DNA from: Candidatus Tectimicrobiota bacterium
GTDB lineage: Bacteria > Tectomicrobia > Entotheonellia > Entotheonellales > Entotheonellaceae
Reading direction: 5' to 3'
DNA length: 64,000 nucleotides
Assembly (NCBI GenBank): GCA_026005175.1
Contig: BPKO01000003.1
Span: forward strand, 310,001-374,000
Shown here: positions 10,001-19,230 of the stretch, in pieces
Position numbering within the stretch: position 1 is the first letter of the stretch
Layout: each line of letters opens with the position of its first letter
Made by a program: the position numbers and the translations under genes
Notes under the pieces: generated by a model
What the model saw: the letters and a program-made list of their open reading frames with translations, nothing else
The model's database searches: none
What the model was told of the DNA's origin: nothing

Positions 10001-11155
10001 CCCCAAGGCAATCTGGTCAAGAACCAGACGGTGCTCTTCACGCTAGAGGACGTGACCGGCGGCAGCATTTTCCCGGCCTCGGCGGTAACCGACAGCTTCG
10101 GGCGGGCCAGCACCGTCTACACGGCCGGCGCCGTGCCCAGCGCCCAGGATGGCGTGATCATCGACGCTGTCGTAGAAGGAACCGTGGGCTGCAACCCTGC
10201 CGATCCGCTCCCTGCCGGCCCCTGCGACCGCGTTACGCTTACCGTGGCGCAGGAGTCCCTATTCGTCACTTTGGGCACGGGCAACACCGTGCTGCTTCCC
10301 TCGGATACCCAGTATGCGTTTCCTTACTCGGTGCTGGTCACCGACGCCAATGGCAATCCCGTGGCCGGTGCCACGGTCGAGCTCAACCTTTTTCCAACCC
10401 GCTATCAGAAGGGGGTTTACGTCCCGGTCTTCGACGAAGACGGGAATTTCGTCGTGTGGGCCAAGCAGCTCTCTATCGACCCGGCCAGCGGTTTCCCTGA
10501 TGACACCGATCAGGCGTGCAATAACGAAGACGGCAACCGAAATGGCATCCTGGATGCAGGGGAGGACGTCAACAACAACGGATTCCTCGAACCCGGCAAC
10601 GTGGCCACCGTGCCGGTCAGTCTCACCACCGACGAGACCGGCTTTGCTTTCTTCAATGTCACCTATGCCAAGGAATTTACCTGGGTGGAAGTGGCCCTGG
10701 AAGCGCGTGCCACCGTGGCCGGCAGTGAGGGATCCGATATGGCCATTTTCTTCCTCCCTGGAGCGGCCAGCGATTTTGACGACGAGGACGTTGCTCCTCC
10801 GGGCGCGGTCAGTCCCTATGGAGTGGCAATTACCTGCGCCTGCGACGAACGCGTCGATCCGACGTGCCTTATTCCTGTCAGTATCAGCCCGTCGAGCGCC
10901 ACCTTGTCCGCCGGTGGCGGCACCGTGACTTTCACCGTTAGTGGCGGCACGCGGACTACCTACACGGTCACCACCACCGCAGGAACCTTGATTAACCTCG
11001 ACACCGGTGAGTCTGGAACCACCATCACCGTCGCCTTTGGTCAATCCTTTGTCCTGACCACGACCCCAGACCAAGACGGCCAGACGATTACCGTGACGGT
11101 CACCGACGACCTCAGTGGTCAAACGGCCCAGGCCACGGTGACCCAAGGTTCATGA
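7073..11155 (+). CDS. Large Ig-like (Big1/invasin-type) repeat lipoprotein
   Basis: GTG start, lipobox LLLQGC, roughly eleven or twelve repeated Ig-like units (xVTDAxGNPVxGxTVTFxxxxGxLSxxSAxTDAxGxAxVxxxA). Confidence 0.9.
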   Translation: MVARLRLAALFFFLLPLLLQGCGSTSEEAESLREQPAAAIDLFLSTATGETELVADGTSTLPIRLAVTDAAGTGIPNVAVTFATTAGSLSLPSATASRRQAETRQAQSGDALTVLTDASGVAEVLLTAPTTIGTATVTADALGFRTSLTVTFVAGPPVALTPKVTPQTPKRGETATLEALVTDAFGNPVANQAVTFSLESSESGGSLQAGGTATTEITAVTDTQGKASVTYLAGAQPGTDTVRITVSASLTATVAIQVDVEVALESEVASISLVAGADTLVADGSSAVTLRATVSNAAGEGLPGVVVTFTTTAGTLSPASALTDASGVASVSLIAATNIGTATVIASAAGFLASVTVQFVAGAPATIVLTATPSTPALGEAVVVQATVTDAQGNPTPGETLTFALVVNASGGSLEALSGVTDANGRVAVTYTAGLTPGTDTVQAEATNGVTGAVSITVQESITVPEVASISLVAGTDTLVADGVSATVIRATVRNAAGEGIPGITVTFTTTAGTLSPASALTDADGVASVSLIAATNIGTATVIASAAGFLASVTVQFVAGAPATIALTATPATVLVGGTVVVQATVTDAQGNPVPGETLTFALVVNASGGSLEALSGVTDANGRVAVTYTAGLTPGTDTVQAEATNGVTGAVSITVEVAAVPASLELLVSSPQMDSDGSETVTLTALVRDANNNFVAGVAVAFAADSGGITVVSGTTDASGAATAALSTAGDPSNRTITVTATAGGLSATNTVQVSGTTLSISGASALVLGQTTTLSLLLRDSGGTGIAGRTIALSSTLGNALSATEVTTDFNGAATVTVTATVADTDTIQASALGATATFILTVSPDNFVFTAPAAGAEIPLNTPQTLIVHWEKDGIPQEGQTINFAATRGVLSATSAVTDANGDAQVTIQANNAGPAVITATAASGGPSSQLTVEFIATQPASLILQASPTTLGVNPEGSTDQQSVITAVVRDPQGNLVKNQTVLFTLEDVTGGSIFPASAVTDSFGRASTVYTAGAVPSAQDGVIIDAVVEGTVGCNPADPLPAGPCDRVTLTVAQESLFVTLGTGNTVLLPSDTQYAFPYSVLVTDANGNPVAGATVELNLFPTRYQKGVYVPVFDEDGNFVVWAKQLSIDPASGFPDDTDQACNNEDGNRNGILDAGEDVNNNGFLEPGNVATVPVSLTTDETGFAFFNVTYAKEFTWVEVALEARATVAGSEGSDMAIFFLPGAASDFDDEDVAPPGAVSPYGVAITCACDERVDPTCLIPVSISPSSATLSAGGGTVTFTVSGGTRTTYTVTTTAGTLINLDTGESGTTITVAFGQSFVLTTTPDQDGQTITVTVTDDLSGQTAQATVTQGS
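7874..9043 (+). repeat. Two near-identical tandem ~573-bp units inside the Ig-like protein gene, 597-bp period
   Basis: 7874-8446 and 8471-9043 align at 597-bp offset; long identical stretches (e.g. around 8040-8160 vs 8640-8757). Confidence 0.9.
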
Positions 11156-11163
11156 GGCGTGCC

Positions 11164-11655
11164 ATGGCGGACAAGTTTCGCTGCCAGCTCACCGTGCGCC
11201 ACTACGAGTGCGACTTGCTCGGGCACGTCAACCACGCCGTCTACCTGCACTACTTCGAGGTGGGACGCCTGGAGGCAATGGCGGCGGCCGGGCTGCCTTT
11301 TCGCGAGGTGCTGCGGCAGGGCTACGCGGTGGTGGCTACCGAGGTACGGGTGCAGTACAAGGCACCGGCGTTTGCCGACGACGTGCTCGACCTGGTGAGC
11401 TACATCGTCCACTTTCGCGGCGCGCTCATGATCTGGCAGCAGGAGCTCTACCGCGCCAGCAGCGGCGAGCTGCTCGCCCTGGCCGAAGTGCACGGCGCTT
11501 TTACCCGCGCAAGTGGCCGCCCCACGCGTATTCCCCCTGCCATGCGCGCCTGCCTGGAAGCCGTCTACGTGCCGGAGGCGGCCTGGCCGGCGCGAGGCGA
11601 GGCGCTGCGGGGGAAACCGCCCCAGAGATCCTCGCCGGCCTGGCCTGTAGAGTAG
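11164..11655 (+). CDS. Acyl-CoA thioesterase, 4HBT/YbgC-like
   Basis: VRHYECDLLGHVNHAVYLHYFEVGRLEAM hotdog-fold signature. Confidence 0.9.
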   Translation: MADKFRCQLTVRHYECDLLGHVNHAVYLHYFEVGRLEAMAAAGLPFREVLRQGYAVVATEVRVQYKAPAFADDVLDLVSYIVHFRGALMIWQQELYRASSGELLALAEVHGAFTRASGRPTRIPPAMRACLEAVYVPEAAWPARGEALRGKPPQRSSPAWPVE

Positions 11656-11682
11656 GGGCACGCGGCTGCGCGCTGCTCCGCG

Positions 11683-12228
11683 CTAGTCGGGCTCGGCGTC
11701 GCGGTAGAGGCGGTGCGTGAAAATGTAATCGATCACTGCCTCGGGGAGAAAAGGCCGCAGGCTCTCACGGCAGGCGCCGGCGCGAATGCGCCGCCGCAGC
11801 TCCGAGCTGTGAATGGGATGGACCACCGGCAGGCAGAGGCGGCCAAACTCCTGGTCGATGCGGCGATGCTGGTACCAGCGCTCCCATTCCTTGGCAATGT
11901 CCGGACCGACGAGCAGATAGGGCGCCTCGCCCAGCTTGTCGCGCAGGCAGCAAAGGACGTTGTACGTGTAAACCGGTGCCGTGTTGCCTTCGCCCAGCTG
12001 GCGCTCGACGCCGCACACCCGCGCGCGGGGCGGCAAGCCGGTGGCCGTAAGCGCCAGCTCGCACATGCGCAGCCGGTGGCAAAACGGGGAGAGGCGCTTG
12101 CCAAAGGCGTGGCGGTATGCCGGCACCGCCAGCACGGTATAGCCCATGGCCACCGCACGCTCGAGCATCGAGAGGTGCCCGACGTGGATGGGATCAAAAC
12201 TGCCGCCGTAGACGACGTAGCGGCGCAT
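11683..12228 (-). CDS. nadD: Nicotinate-nucleotide adenylyltransferase (NadD-like)
   Basis: VYGGSFDPIHVGHLSMLERA nucleotidyltransferase motif, ISSxxIR-like HSSELRRRIR; start could be 12252 or 12276. Confidence 0.82.
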   Translation of the reverse strand: MRRYVVYGGSFDPIHVGHLSMLERAVAMGYTVLAVPAYRHAFGKRLSPFCHRLRMCELALTATGLPPRARVCGVERQLGEGNTAPVYTYNVLCCLRDKLGEAPYLLVGPDIAKEWERWYQHRRIDQEFGRLCLPVVHPIHSSELRRRIRAGACRESLRPFLPEAVIDYIFTHRLYRDAEPD

Positions 12229-12318
12229 GCGCGGCTCCGGGATCGGTTCCATGTGGGCAATTGTAGGAAGCCCCAACCCTCCAAGTCAAAGGGTTTGCGG
12301 CGGCTGCCGGCTCCGGAC

Positions 12319-12346
12319 TTGCACCTTTTGCCAGGCGTGCTATAAA
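12319..12346 (+). promoter_or_regulatory. Candidate sigma70 promoter TTGCAC-N16-TATAAA
   Basis: Positions 12319-12324 and 12341-12346 upstream of the pheA-tyrA fusion. Confidence 0.5.
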
Positions 12347-12386
12347 AAGAGCTCGACAACCTCTTCCGCAGGCAGCAAGGGAACCC

Positions 12387-14070
12387 ATGCGACTTGGCTA
12401 TCTCGGCCCGCCCGGCTCCTACACCGAAGAAGCGGCCAGGGCCGCCGCGCCCGACGCCACCTACTGCCCTTATCCCTCCATTGAGGCGGTGTTTGCCGCC
12501 GTGGCCCGTGGCGAAGTGGAGCGCGGCCTGGTGCCCATCGAAAACGTCATCCAGGGGCCGGTGACCGAAACCCTCGACTACCTCTACCACTATGGCGAAG
12601 CCCTCAAAATCGTCGACATGCGGGTGCTGCCCATCCAGCACGCCCTGGGGGCCCTTGCGCCCCGATGCCCCCATTCGCCGCATCCTCTCCAAAGACCAGG
12701 CCCTCAAGCAGTGCTCGGCCTACCTGCACCAGCACTACCCCGAAGCGCAGCTCATCGAGGTGGCCAGCACCAGCGCCGCCATGGAGGCCATCGTGCGCCA
12801 GCGCTGGCACGACGCCGCCGCCATCGGCAGCGAAGCGGCGCTGCGCCAGTACGGCCTGCACGTGATCGCTCGCAACATCGGCAACGTCAAGCACAACAAA
12901 ACCCGCTTTGCGGTGCTCGGCCCGCTGCGCGAGCCATACCACCCGCGCACCGGCAGCGACGCCACCGCCCTGGTCATTTATCCGCACCGTGACCGCATCG
13001 GCCTGCTCGAAGACATCCTGGCCATCATCAGCAAGGCTTACGGCCTCAACCTCTCCGCCATCCACTCCCGCCCCGACACCCTGGGCGCCTTTCGCTTCTA
13101 CATGGAAGTGGAAGGCCACCTCGAGGATCCCCCAGTCCAAGGCTGCCTCGAGGCCCTGGCGCAGCAGCTGCGCGACGAGGAGATCGAGATCCGGGTCTTT
13201 GGCACTTACCCGCGCTGCGCTTTCAACGAGCCGCGCCTGCGCACCATCGGCATCATTGGCGGCACCGGCCAGATGGGGCAGTGGTTTCAGCGCTTCTTCC
13301 GTGCCGCCGGCTACACGGTGCTCATCAGCGGCCGCCGCACCCCGCTCACCTACGAGGAGTGTATTGCCCGCTCCGACGCGGTGATCATCAACGTGCCCCT
13401 CCAGTACACGGTGGACGTCATCCGCGCCGTCGGTCCCCTCTTCCGCCCCGGGCAGCTGATCACCGACAACGCCTCCATCAAGACGCGGCCGGTGGCCGCC
13501 ATGCTGGAGGCGGTGCCACCGGGGGTGGAAGTGCTGGGCATGCACACCGTCTTTGGCCCCGCGGTGGAGAGCCTGCGGCAGCAAAACGTCATTTTTACCC
13601 GCACCCCGGCCTCGGGGGAGCTGGCGCAGGAGTTCGAGAGCATCTTTTACAAGTACGGCGCCAAAATCACCTACACCACCCCCGAATACCACGACAAGCA
13701 GATGGCCTTCCACCAGAACCTAGAGCACTTCACCAAGGTGGTGCTGGCACAGGTGCTGCGCACTCAGTTTGGGGATGCGGCAGAAATGGAGCGCTACAGC
13801 TCGCCCAACTCGCGCGCTTCCCTGGCCACCATGGGGCGCATTCTGAGCGGCGACCCGGATCTCTACTGCGAGATCCAGGCCTTCAACGAGCAAGGCCCGG
13901 CGATGCTGCGCGCGTACCTGGAAATCGCGCAGCAGCTGGGGCAGGCGCTTATCGCCGGCGACACGCGGCCGTTTCGAGAAAGCATGCGGGCCAGCGTGGA
14001 GGCCCTGGGACCGGCTTACTTGCAGGAAATGCGCCGCCGCTCGCAGGCCATGGAGCGCCACAGCGTGTGA
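12387..14070 (+). CDS. Prephenate dehydratase - ACT - prephenate dehydrogenase fusion (apparent +1 frameshift near 12648-12655)
   Basis: PDT: MRLGYLGPPGSYTEEAA...GLVPIENVIQGPVTETLD; ACT: DRIGLLEDILAIISKAYGLNLSAIHSRP; PDH: TIGIIGGTGQMGQWFQRFFRAAGY...MHTVFGPAVES. N-terminus is in frame of 12387, rest in frame of the 12592 ORF. Confidence 0.88.
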
Positions 14071-14127
14071 AGCCACCGCCCGCAGGCGGTGGCACGCCTA
14101 AGGCTTGAGCCCAGAAAGGAACCGGTG

Positions 14128-15096
14128 ATGAAAGCGGTCCGCCTGCACCAGTTTGGCCCGGCCGAGGTGCTGCAGTACGAGGAGGTGCCAGAGCCGGTGG
14201 TGCGCCCCCACAGCGTGCTCATCGAGGTCAAGGCCGCCGGCGTCAACCGTGGCGACCTGGGGCGGCGGCGCGGCACCTATCCCGGCGAAGCGACGCTGCC
14301 CCTCATCCTGGGCTGGGAAGTGGCCGGGGTGGTGCGCGAGGTGGGCGAGGCGGTAACCACGGTGCGGCCTGGCGAGCGCGTGCTGGCCATGCTCGGCCAG
14401 GGGGGCTACGCCGAGCGCGTCTCGGCTTACGACGCGCAGACGGTGCGCATTCCCGACAACCTCTCGTTTGAAGAAGCCGCAGCCGTGCCGGTGGTGTTCC
14501 TCACCAGCTGGATCGCCCTCCAAGAAATCGCCCGCGTGCAGGAAGGCGAGTGGGTGCTGGTGCAAGCCGGCGCCAGCGGCGTGGGCATGGCCGCCATCCA
14601 GATCGCCCGCCACGCCGGGGCGCGGGTGATTGCCACCGCCGGCAGCGCCGCCAAGCTCGATTTTTGCCGGCAACTCGGCGCCACCGCCGGCATCAACTAC
14701 CGCGAAGAAGACTTGGTACAAGCCTGCCAGCGCCTCACCGACGGCCAGGGGGTCGATGTGGTGCTGGAGTCGGTAGGCGGCCAGACGTTCAGCCAGAGCG
14801 TGGCCGTGCTGCGGCGCTACGGCCGCCTGGTGACGGTGGGCAACAGCGCCCAGCAGCCAGCCACCCTCGACCCGGGGCTACTCATCCGCGGTGACTTGAG
14901 CTTGCACGGCCTGTGGCTGGGCGGGCGGCTGCGCGAGCGCCGCGGTTGGTCGGCGATTCACGACATCCTGCCGCTGCTGGCCAGCGGCGCGCTCAAGGCG
15001 GTGGTGGACCGCACGTTTCCGCTGCGCGAGGCGGCCGCCGCACACCGCTACCTGGAAGCGCGCCGCAACCTGGGCAAGGTGGTGCTGGTGCCCTAG
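14128..15096 (+). CDS. Zinc-binding alcohol dehydrogenase / quinone oxidoreductase family
   Basis: MKAVRLHQFGPAEVLQYEEVPEP...AAGVNRGDL...QAGASGVGMAAIQIA. Confidence 0.92.
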   Translation: MKAVRLHQFGPAEVLQYEEVPEPVVRPHSVLIEVKAAGVNRGDLGRRRGTYPGEATLPLILGWEVAGVVREVGEAVTTVRPGERVLAMLGQGGYAERVSAYDAQTVRIPDNLSFEEAAAVPVVFLTSWIALQEIARVQEGEWVLVQAGASGVGMAAIQIARHAGARVIATAGSAAKLDFCRQLGATAGINYREEDLVQACQRLTDGQGVDVVLESVGGQTFSQSVAVLRRYGRLVTVGNSAQQPATLDPGLLIRGDLSLHGLWLGGRLRERRGWSAIHDILPLLASGALKAVVDRTFPLREAAAAHRYLEARRNLGKVVLVP

Positions 15097-15189
15097 CCGC
15101 AGGGCGCCTGGCCGGTTTGCCGCCGCGGCCAGGGGTGTGGTACCCTGTAGCGCCCTGCGGGAACGATGGATTGGTAGAGGAGGGAGAGG

Positions 15190-15555
15190 ATGCGCGTCTG
15201 CGGTTGGCGAGTCCTTGGCGTGCTGGCCTTGGTTCTGGTCCTTGGCGCCGCGCTGCCTTCGGCAGCCGGCGAGGTGAAGAAGTTTACCCTCATCAACGTC
15301 GAGCTCGACGGCACCAAGATCTGGCTGCCTTCGAGCCTGATCGTTCAGGAAGGCGACGAGGTGGAGCTCACCCTGGACAACAAGCTGACCGCCCCGCACG
15401 GTTTTAAGATCGCCGAGTTCGGGGTGGAAGTGGAAGTGCCCTCAAAGCGCAAGAGCACCGTCCGCTTCACCGCCAGCAAAGCCGGGCTGTATCCCTTTAT
15501 CTGTCACCTGCATCCGCCGCACATCGGCGGGCAGATCCTCGTCGTCAAACCCTAA
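15190..15555 (+). CDS. Secreted cupredoxin-domain protein
   Basis: Signal peptide; H..., ICHLHPPHIGGQI type-1 copper-like C-x-H motif. Confidence 0.82.
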   Translation: MRVCGWRVLGVLALVLVLGAALPSAAGEVKKFTLINVELDGTKIWLPSSLIVQEGDEVELTLDNKLTAPHGFKIAEFGVEVEVPSKRKSTVRFTASKAGLYPFICHLHPPHIGGQILVVKP

Positions 15556-15603
15556 CCCTTCCCGGCGGCCGCCCTGGCGCGGTCGCCGCTTTGGGACTGC
15601 ACG

Positions 15604-16362
15604 ATGACCCCCCAGCTTGAAGCCGCCATTGCCGCCGCCAAAGAGGCGGGCCGCCTCATCCTGTCGCACTTTTACTCCGCCTTGCAGGTGGAAACCAAAG
15701 CCGACCAGACGCCGGTCACTGCCGCCGACCGCGCGGCCGAAGCGCTGCTCGTCGATACCCTGAAGCGCCAGTTTCCCACCTACGGGTTCCTCGGGGAAGA
15801 GTTTGGCGCCCAAGCGGCAGAGGCTACGACGCGCTGGCTCATCGATCCTATCGACGGCACCCAGAACTTCATCCGCGGCATCCCCTACTTTGCCACCCTC
15901 ATCGGCCTGGAAGAAGCCGGAGAGATCACCGCCGGCGTCATTTACGCACCGGTGCAGGACGAGCTCTTTTACGCCGCGCGGGGCCAGGGCGCTTACCGCA
16001 ACGGCGAGCGCCTGCGCGTGTCGGACGTGGCCGAGCTGGCCCAGGCCACCCTGCTGCACGGCGGGCTCAACCTGCTGCAGCACAGCGGCCGCTGGGAAGG
16101 CTTCCTGCGCCTGGTTGCTGCCACGCGGCGCCAGCGCGGCTTTGGCGACTACTTCGCCCACACGCTGGTTTGCCGCGGCCAGGCCGAGGTGATGGTGGAA
16201 AGCGACGTCAAGCCCTGGGACCTGGCGCCCATCAAGATCCTCGTCGAAGAGGCCGGTGGCCGCTTCAGCGACTTCCAGGGCCGGCCCTCGATTTACAGCG
16301 GCAATGCCGTGGTCTCCAACGGCCGCCTGCACGACGCCGTGCTCGCCTTGCTGGCCGCCTGA
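15604..16362 (+). CDS. Inositol monophosphatase family protein
   Basis: FLGEEFG, WLIDPIDGTQNFIRGIPYF, WDLAPIKILVEEAGG. Confidence 0.92.
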   Translation: MTPQLEAAIAAAKEAGRLILSHFYSALQVETKADQTPVTAADRAAEALLVDTLKRQFPTYGFLGEEFGAQAAEATTRWLIDPIDGTQNFIRGIPYFATLIGLEEAGEITAGVIYAPVQDELFYAARGQGAYRNGERLRVSDVAELAQATLLHGGLNLLQHSGRWEGFLRLVAATRRQRGFGDYFAHTLVCRGQAEVMVESDVKPWDLAPIKILVEEAGGRFSDFQGRPSIYSGNAVVSNGRLHDAVLALLAA

Positions 16363-16427
16363 TCCCACAGCGCCTGGCATGCCGGGTAGCGCCCTCAGCC
16401 GCAGACGTTGAGACCCCTGCCCGCTTG

Positions 16428-16456
16428 TTGACAAACGTGCCCGCCAGGGGTAGAGT
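16428..16456 (+). promoter_or_regulatory. Candidate sigma70 promoter TTGACA-N17-TAGAGT for the pilin cluster
   Basis: TTGACA 16428-16433, TAGAGT 16451-16456. Confidence 0.45.
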
Positions 16457-16485
16457 ACGAGCAACGTGGCGGGGAAGGAGAGGCG

Positions 16486-16920
16486 ATGCGCTGGCAGCGG
16501 GCGTTTACCACCACCGAGCTGCTCGCGGTTATGATGCTTGCCGGGATCGTGGCGGCGCTGGCCGCGCCCCACCTGGGACGCTGGCTGACCGCCATGCGCC
16601 TCAACGCCGCCGCGCGCCAGCTGGCCTCTGATTTGCAGCTGAGCCGCATGCGGGCGGTGGCGCGCAACACGCCCTTCCAGATCCGCTTCGACGTCGAGCG
16701 CGATGCTTACACTGTAGAGCAAGAGGGCGACGGCGGCACCTGGCAGGTGCTCGACCACGTCCGCTTGCCTCCCGGCATCGACCTGCTGGCCGCCACCACC
16801 AATCCCGTGCGCTTCCAGCCCCTGGGCACCGTGGCCGCCGGGACGACGATTACCCTGAAAAACCCCCGCGGCGAGCGCCAGGTGCGCGTCTCTTTTGGCG
16901 GGCGCATCCACGTGGAGTAG
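16486..16920 (+). CDS. GspH/FimT-type minor pseudopilin
   Basis: QRAFTTTELLAVMMLAGIVAALAAPHL prepilin N-terminus; LASDLQLSRMRAVARNTPFQIRFD. Confidence 0.85.
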   Translation: MRWQRAFTTTELLAVMMLAGIVAALAAPHLGRWLTAMRLNAAARQLASDLQLSRMRAVARNTPFQIRFDVERDAYTVEQEGDGGTWQVLDHVRLPPGIDLLAATTNPVRFQPLGTVAAGTTITLKNPRGERQVRVSFGGRIHVE

Positions 16921-16922
16921 GC

Positions 16923-17312
16923 ATGACCCCCAAGTGCAGGGTGGCCGGGTTTACCCTCACCGAAGTGCTCGTCGCTCTGGTGGTGCTCTCCCTGGGGCTG
17001 CTGGGGCTCACGGCGATGACGGTGTCGACAGCCAGGACCCTCGCCTTCAGCAAGCAGCTCACGGTGGCCACCACCCTTGCCGAGGAGCGCCTGGAGGCCA
17101 TGCACAGGGAGCCTTTTGCCAATCTCACCGCGGAGCGCTTCCCGCTGGAAGACTACGGCACCCTCCCCGGCTATCCCCAGTTTCGCCGCCAAGTCACCTT
17201 TGTCGATCCCGGCCCGGTTCCCGGCACCCGCGTGGTGGTGGTGACCGTTTCCTGGCGCCAGGAAGGGGGAGAGCCGCATCGTGTCAGTCTGCAATCCCTC
17301 TTTGCTCCTTGA
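16923..17312 (+). CDS. pilV: Type IV pilus modification protein PilV-like
   Basis: GFTLTEVLVALVVLSLGLLGLTAM. Confidence 0.85.
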   Translation: MTPKCRVAGFTLTEVLVALVVLSLGLLGLTAMTVSTARTLAFSKQLTVATTLAEERLEAMHREPFANLTAERFPLEDYGTLPGYPQFRRQVTFVDPGPVPGTRVVVVTVSWRQEGGEPHRVSLQSLFAP

Positions 17313-17913
17313 GCCTGGGGGTAGCCCGCCGCAGGGCTTTACCCTGGTCGAGGTGGTCATCGCCATGAGCCTGGGGCTGGCGCTTCTGGCCGGGACGTAC
17401 GGCTTTTACACCGGCCAGCGCAAAGCCCTGGCCACGCGCGAGTTGGTGGCGGAGATGCAACAGCAAGCGCGCATCGGCATGGCCATGCTGGTGCGCGAGC
17501 TGCGCATGGCCGGCTACGACCCCACGGGTACGGCCGGCGCCGGCATCGTCGAGGCCACCGCCACGGCGATCCGCTTCACCATGGACCGCAACGGCGACGG
17601 CGATACCAACGACGCCAACGAGGACGTCCGCTATACGGCCTACGACTCGGGCGGCGACGGCGACCTCGACCTGGGGCGCCGGCTTGCGGCAAGCACGAAC
17701 CAGCCAGTGGCGGAGAACCTGCAAGAGTTGCACTTTGCTTACATCTTGGCCGACGGCACGACCACCGACGCCCCGGCCGACCCTGGCCAGATCCGGGCGG
17801 TGCAGATCACCCTGGTGGCCCGCACCGCCAAGCCCGACCCGGCCTATCCCGGCGGCTACCGCACCTATACCCTGCGCTCTGCGGTCGTGCCCCGCAACCT
17901 GGCCCTGCGATAG
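17281..17913 (+). CDS. pilW: PilW-like minor pilin
   Basis: GFTLVEVVIAMSLGLALLAGTYGFYTGQRKALATRELVAEMQQQARIGMAMLVRELRMAGYDPTG; overlaps pilV end. Confidence 0.82.
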   Translation: MSVCNPSLLLEPGGSPPQGFTLVEVVIAMSLGLALLAGTYGFYTGQRKALATRELVAEMQQQARIGMAMLVRELRMAGYDPTGTAGAGIVEATATAIRFTMDRNGDGDTNDANEDVRYTAYDSGGDGDLDLGRRLAASTNQPVAENLQELHFAYILADGTTTDAPADPGQIRAVQITLVARTAKPDPAYPGGYRTYTLRSAVVPRNLALR

Positions 17914-17924
17914 GAGTCCTGGCC

Positions 17925-19159
17925 ATGCCCCTGGCGGCAAGTCCCCTGCGGCAGCCTCAGCGCTCGCGGCGCGGCACTGGTCACCGCCTTGGTGCTGCTG
18001 GCGGTGCTCTCCCTGGTGGGGACGGCGGCCATTGTGACTTCCATCACCGACACGCAAATCGGCGCCAACTACAAGACGGCGGTGCAGGCTTTTTACGCTG
18101 CCGAAGCGGGCACGGTAGAAGCCCGTGCCCGCCTGCGGGCCACCGCCGGTGCCGCCCGCATCGTCGATGCGGCGCCCGCGGACCCGGCCTGGCGTGTTTT
18201 CCTTGGCGACGAAGCCAGCGCCCAGACCCGGGGCTACGATCCTGGCAATCCGCTGCACCGCCGCCTCGATCGCCTCGCCGACGTGCTTCCCGGCACTGCC
18301 TACACAGTGGCGATCCGCCACGCCACCGATGCCAGCGGCAACGTGCTTTACTGGGGCGACGATGACGGCGACGGGCTTTTTACCCGCAACCCCACCACCG
18401 GCGGCAATGTGTACGTGATCACCGGATACGGGCAGGCCGGCTCTGCCCGCCGCACGGTAGAAATCGAAGCCGCCCACTTCCCCGGCTTCAACGTCCCCGG
18501 CGCCCTCTACGTCGAGGCGCCCACGCTCGTGCAGAGCAACGTCGACATTCTCGGCATGGACAGCTGCGGCACCGACCACAAGCCCGGCGTGGTCACCACC
18601 CTGCCGGCCAGCACCGTCTTGCCCCTCGGCAGCTTTATTGCCATCCGCGGGCCTGCCCGTGGACATCCAGGGCGATGCCCCGGCCACCGGCGTGGCGGCA
18701 CTCGTGGCAGCGTTCCGCCGCTTTGCCACCTTTTCTTACACGGTAAGCAACGCCACCCACACCGCCACCACTTCCCCCGGCCCGGGGGACGGCTGGGGAC
18801 GGCCGACCCTCGGCGCCACCGCCACCGACCCCAGCACCTGCACGGCGTACAACATCGTTCACTACGATACTCAGGGGACTATGGTGACGCTGAGCGAGGG
18901 CGTGAGCGGCTGTGGCATCCTGCTGGTCGAAGGGAATCTCCAGATCAGCGGCGCTTTTACCTGGTACGGGCTCGTCCTGGTCACCGGCTCCGTGGCTTTT
19001 ACCGCAGGGGAAATCGAAGCCAAACAGATCCGCGGCGCCGTCCTGGCCGCGGGTACGATCCCCAACAGCATTGGCCTCAACGCGCACCTGATTTACTGCA
19101 GCAGCGCCGTTGACACCCGCAACCTCCCCCTGCGCACCCTGCACTGGCGAGAGTTATGA
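17925..19159 (+). CDS. PilX-like pilus assembly protein, apparently frameshifted twice (near 17970 and 18645)
   Basis: GAALVTALVLLAVLSLVGTAAIVTSITDTQIGANYKTAVQAFYAAEAG in frame 1; N-terminal ATG in frame 0; C-terminal half in frame 2 (ORF 18638). Confidence 0.7.
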
Positions 19160-19191
19160 GACGGCCTCCAGAGCTGGGCCTTCTGGGGCAA

Positions 19192-19230
19192 GGCTGCCCT
19201 AGGGCAGCCCTGACCCTTTTGGTCAGGGCT
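19192..19230. repeat. Overlapping inverted repeats: 18-bp palindrome GGCTGCCCTAGGGCAGCC and 10-bp stem AGCCCTGACC-CTTTT-GGTCAGGGCT
   Basis: 19192-19209 and 19206-19230, read directly. Confidence 0.85.

Noticed and set aside
7205-10006. 933-aa minus-strand ORF, repetitive
   Set aside because: Shadow of the Ig-like repeat gene; its repeats simply mirror the sense-strand repeats.
12640-12670. Programmed ribosomal frameshifting in pheA-tyrA and the other split genes
   Set aside because: No consistent slippery heptamer plus structure; shifts go in both directions and occur in unrelated genes at G/C runs.
19206-19230. Intrinsic terminator for the pilin operon
   Set aside because: Good stem but no downstream T-tract; reported instead as an unexplained inverted-repeat cluster.
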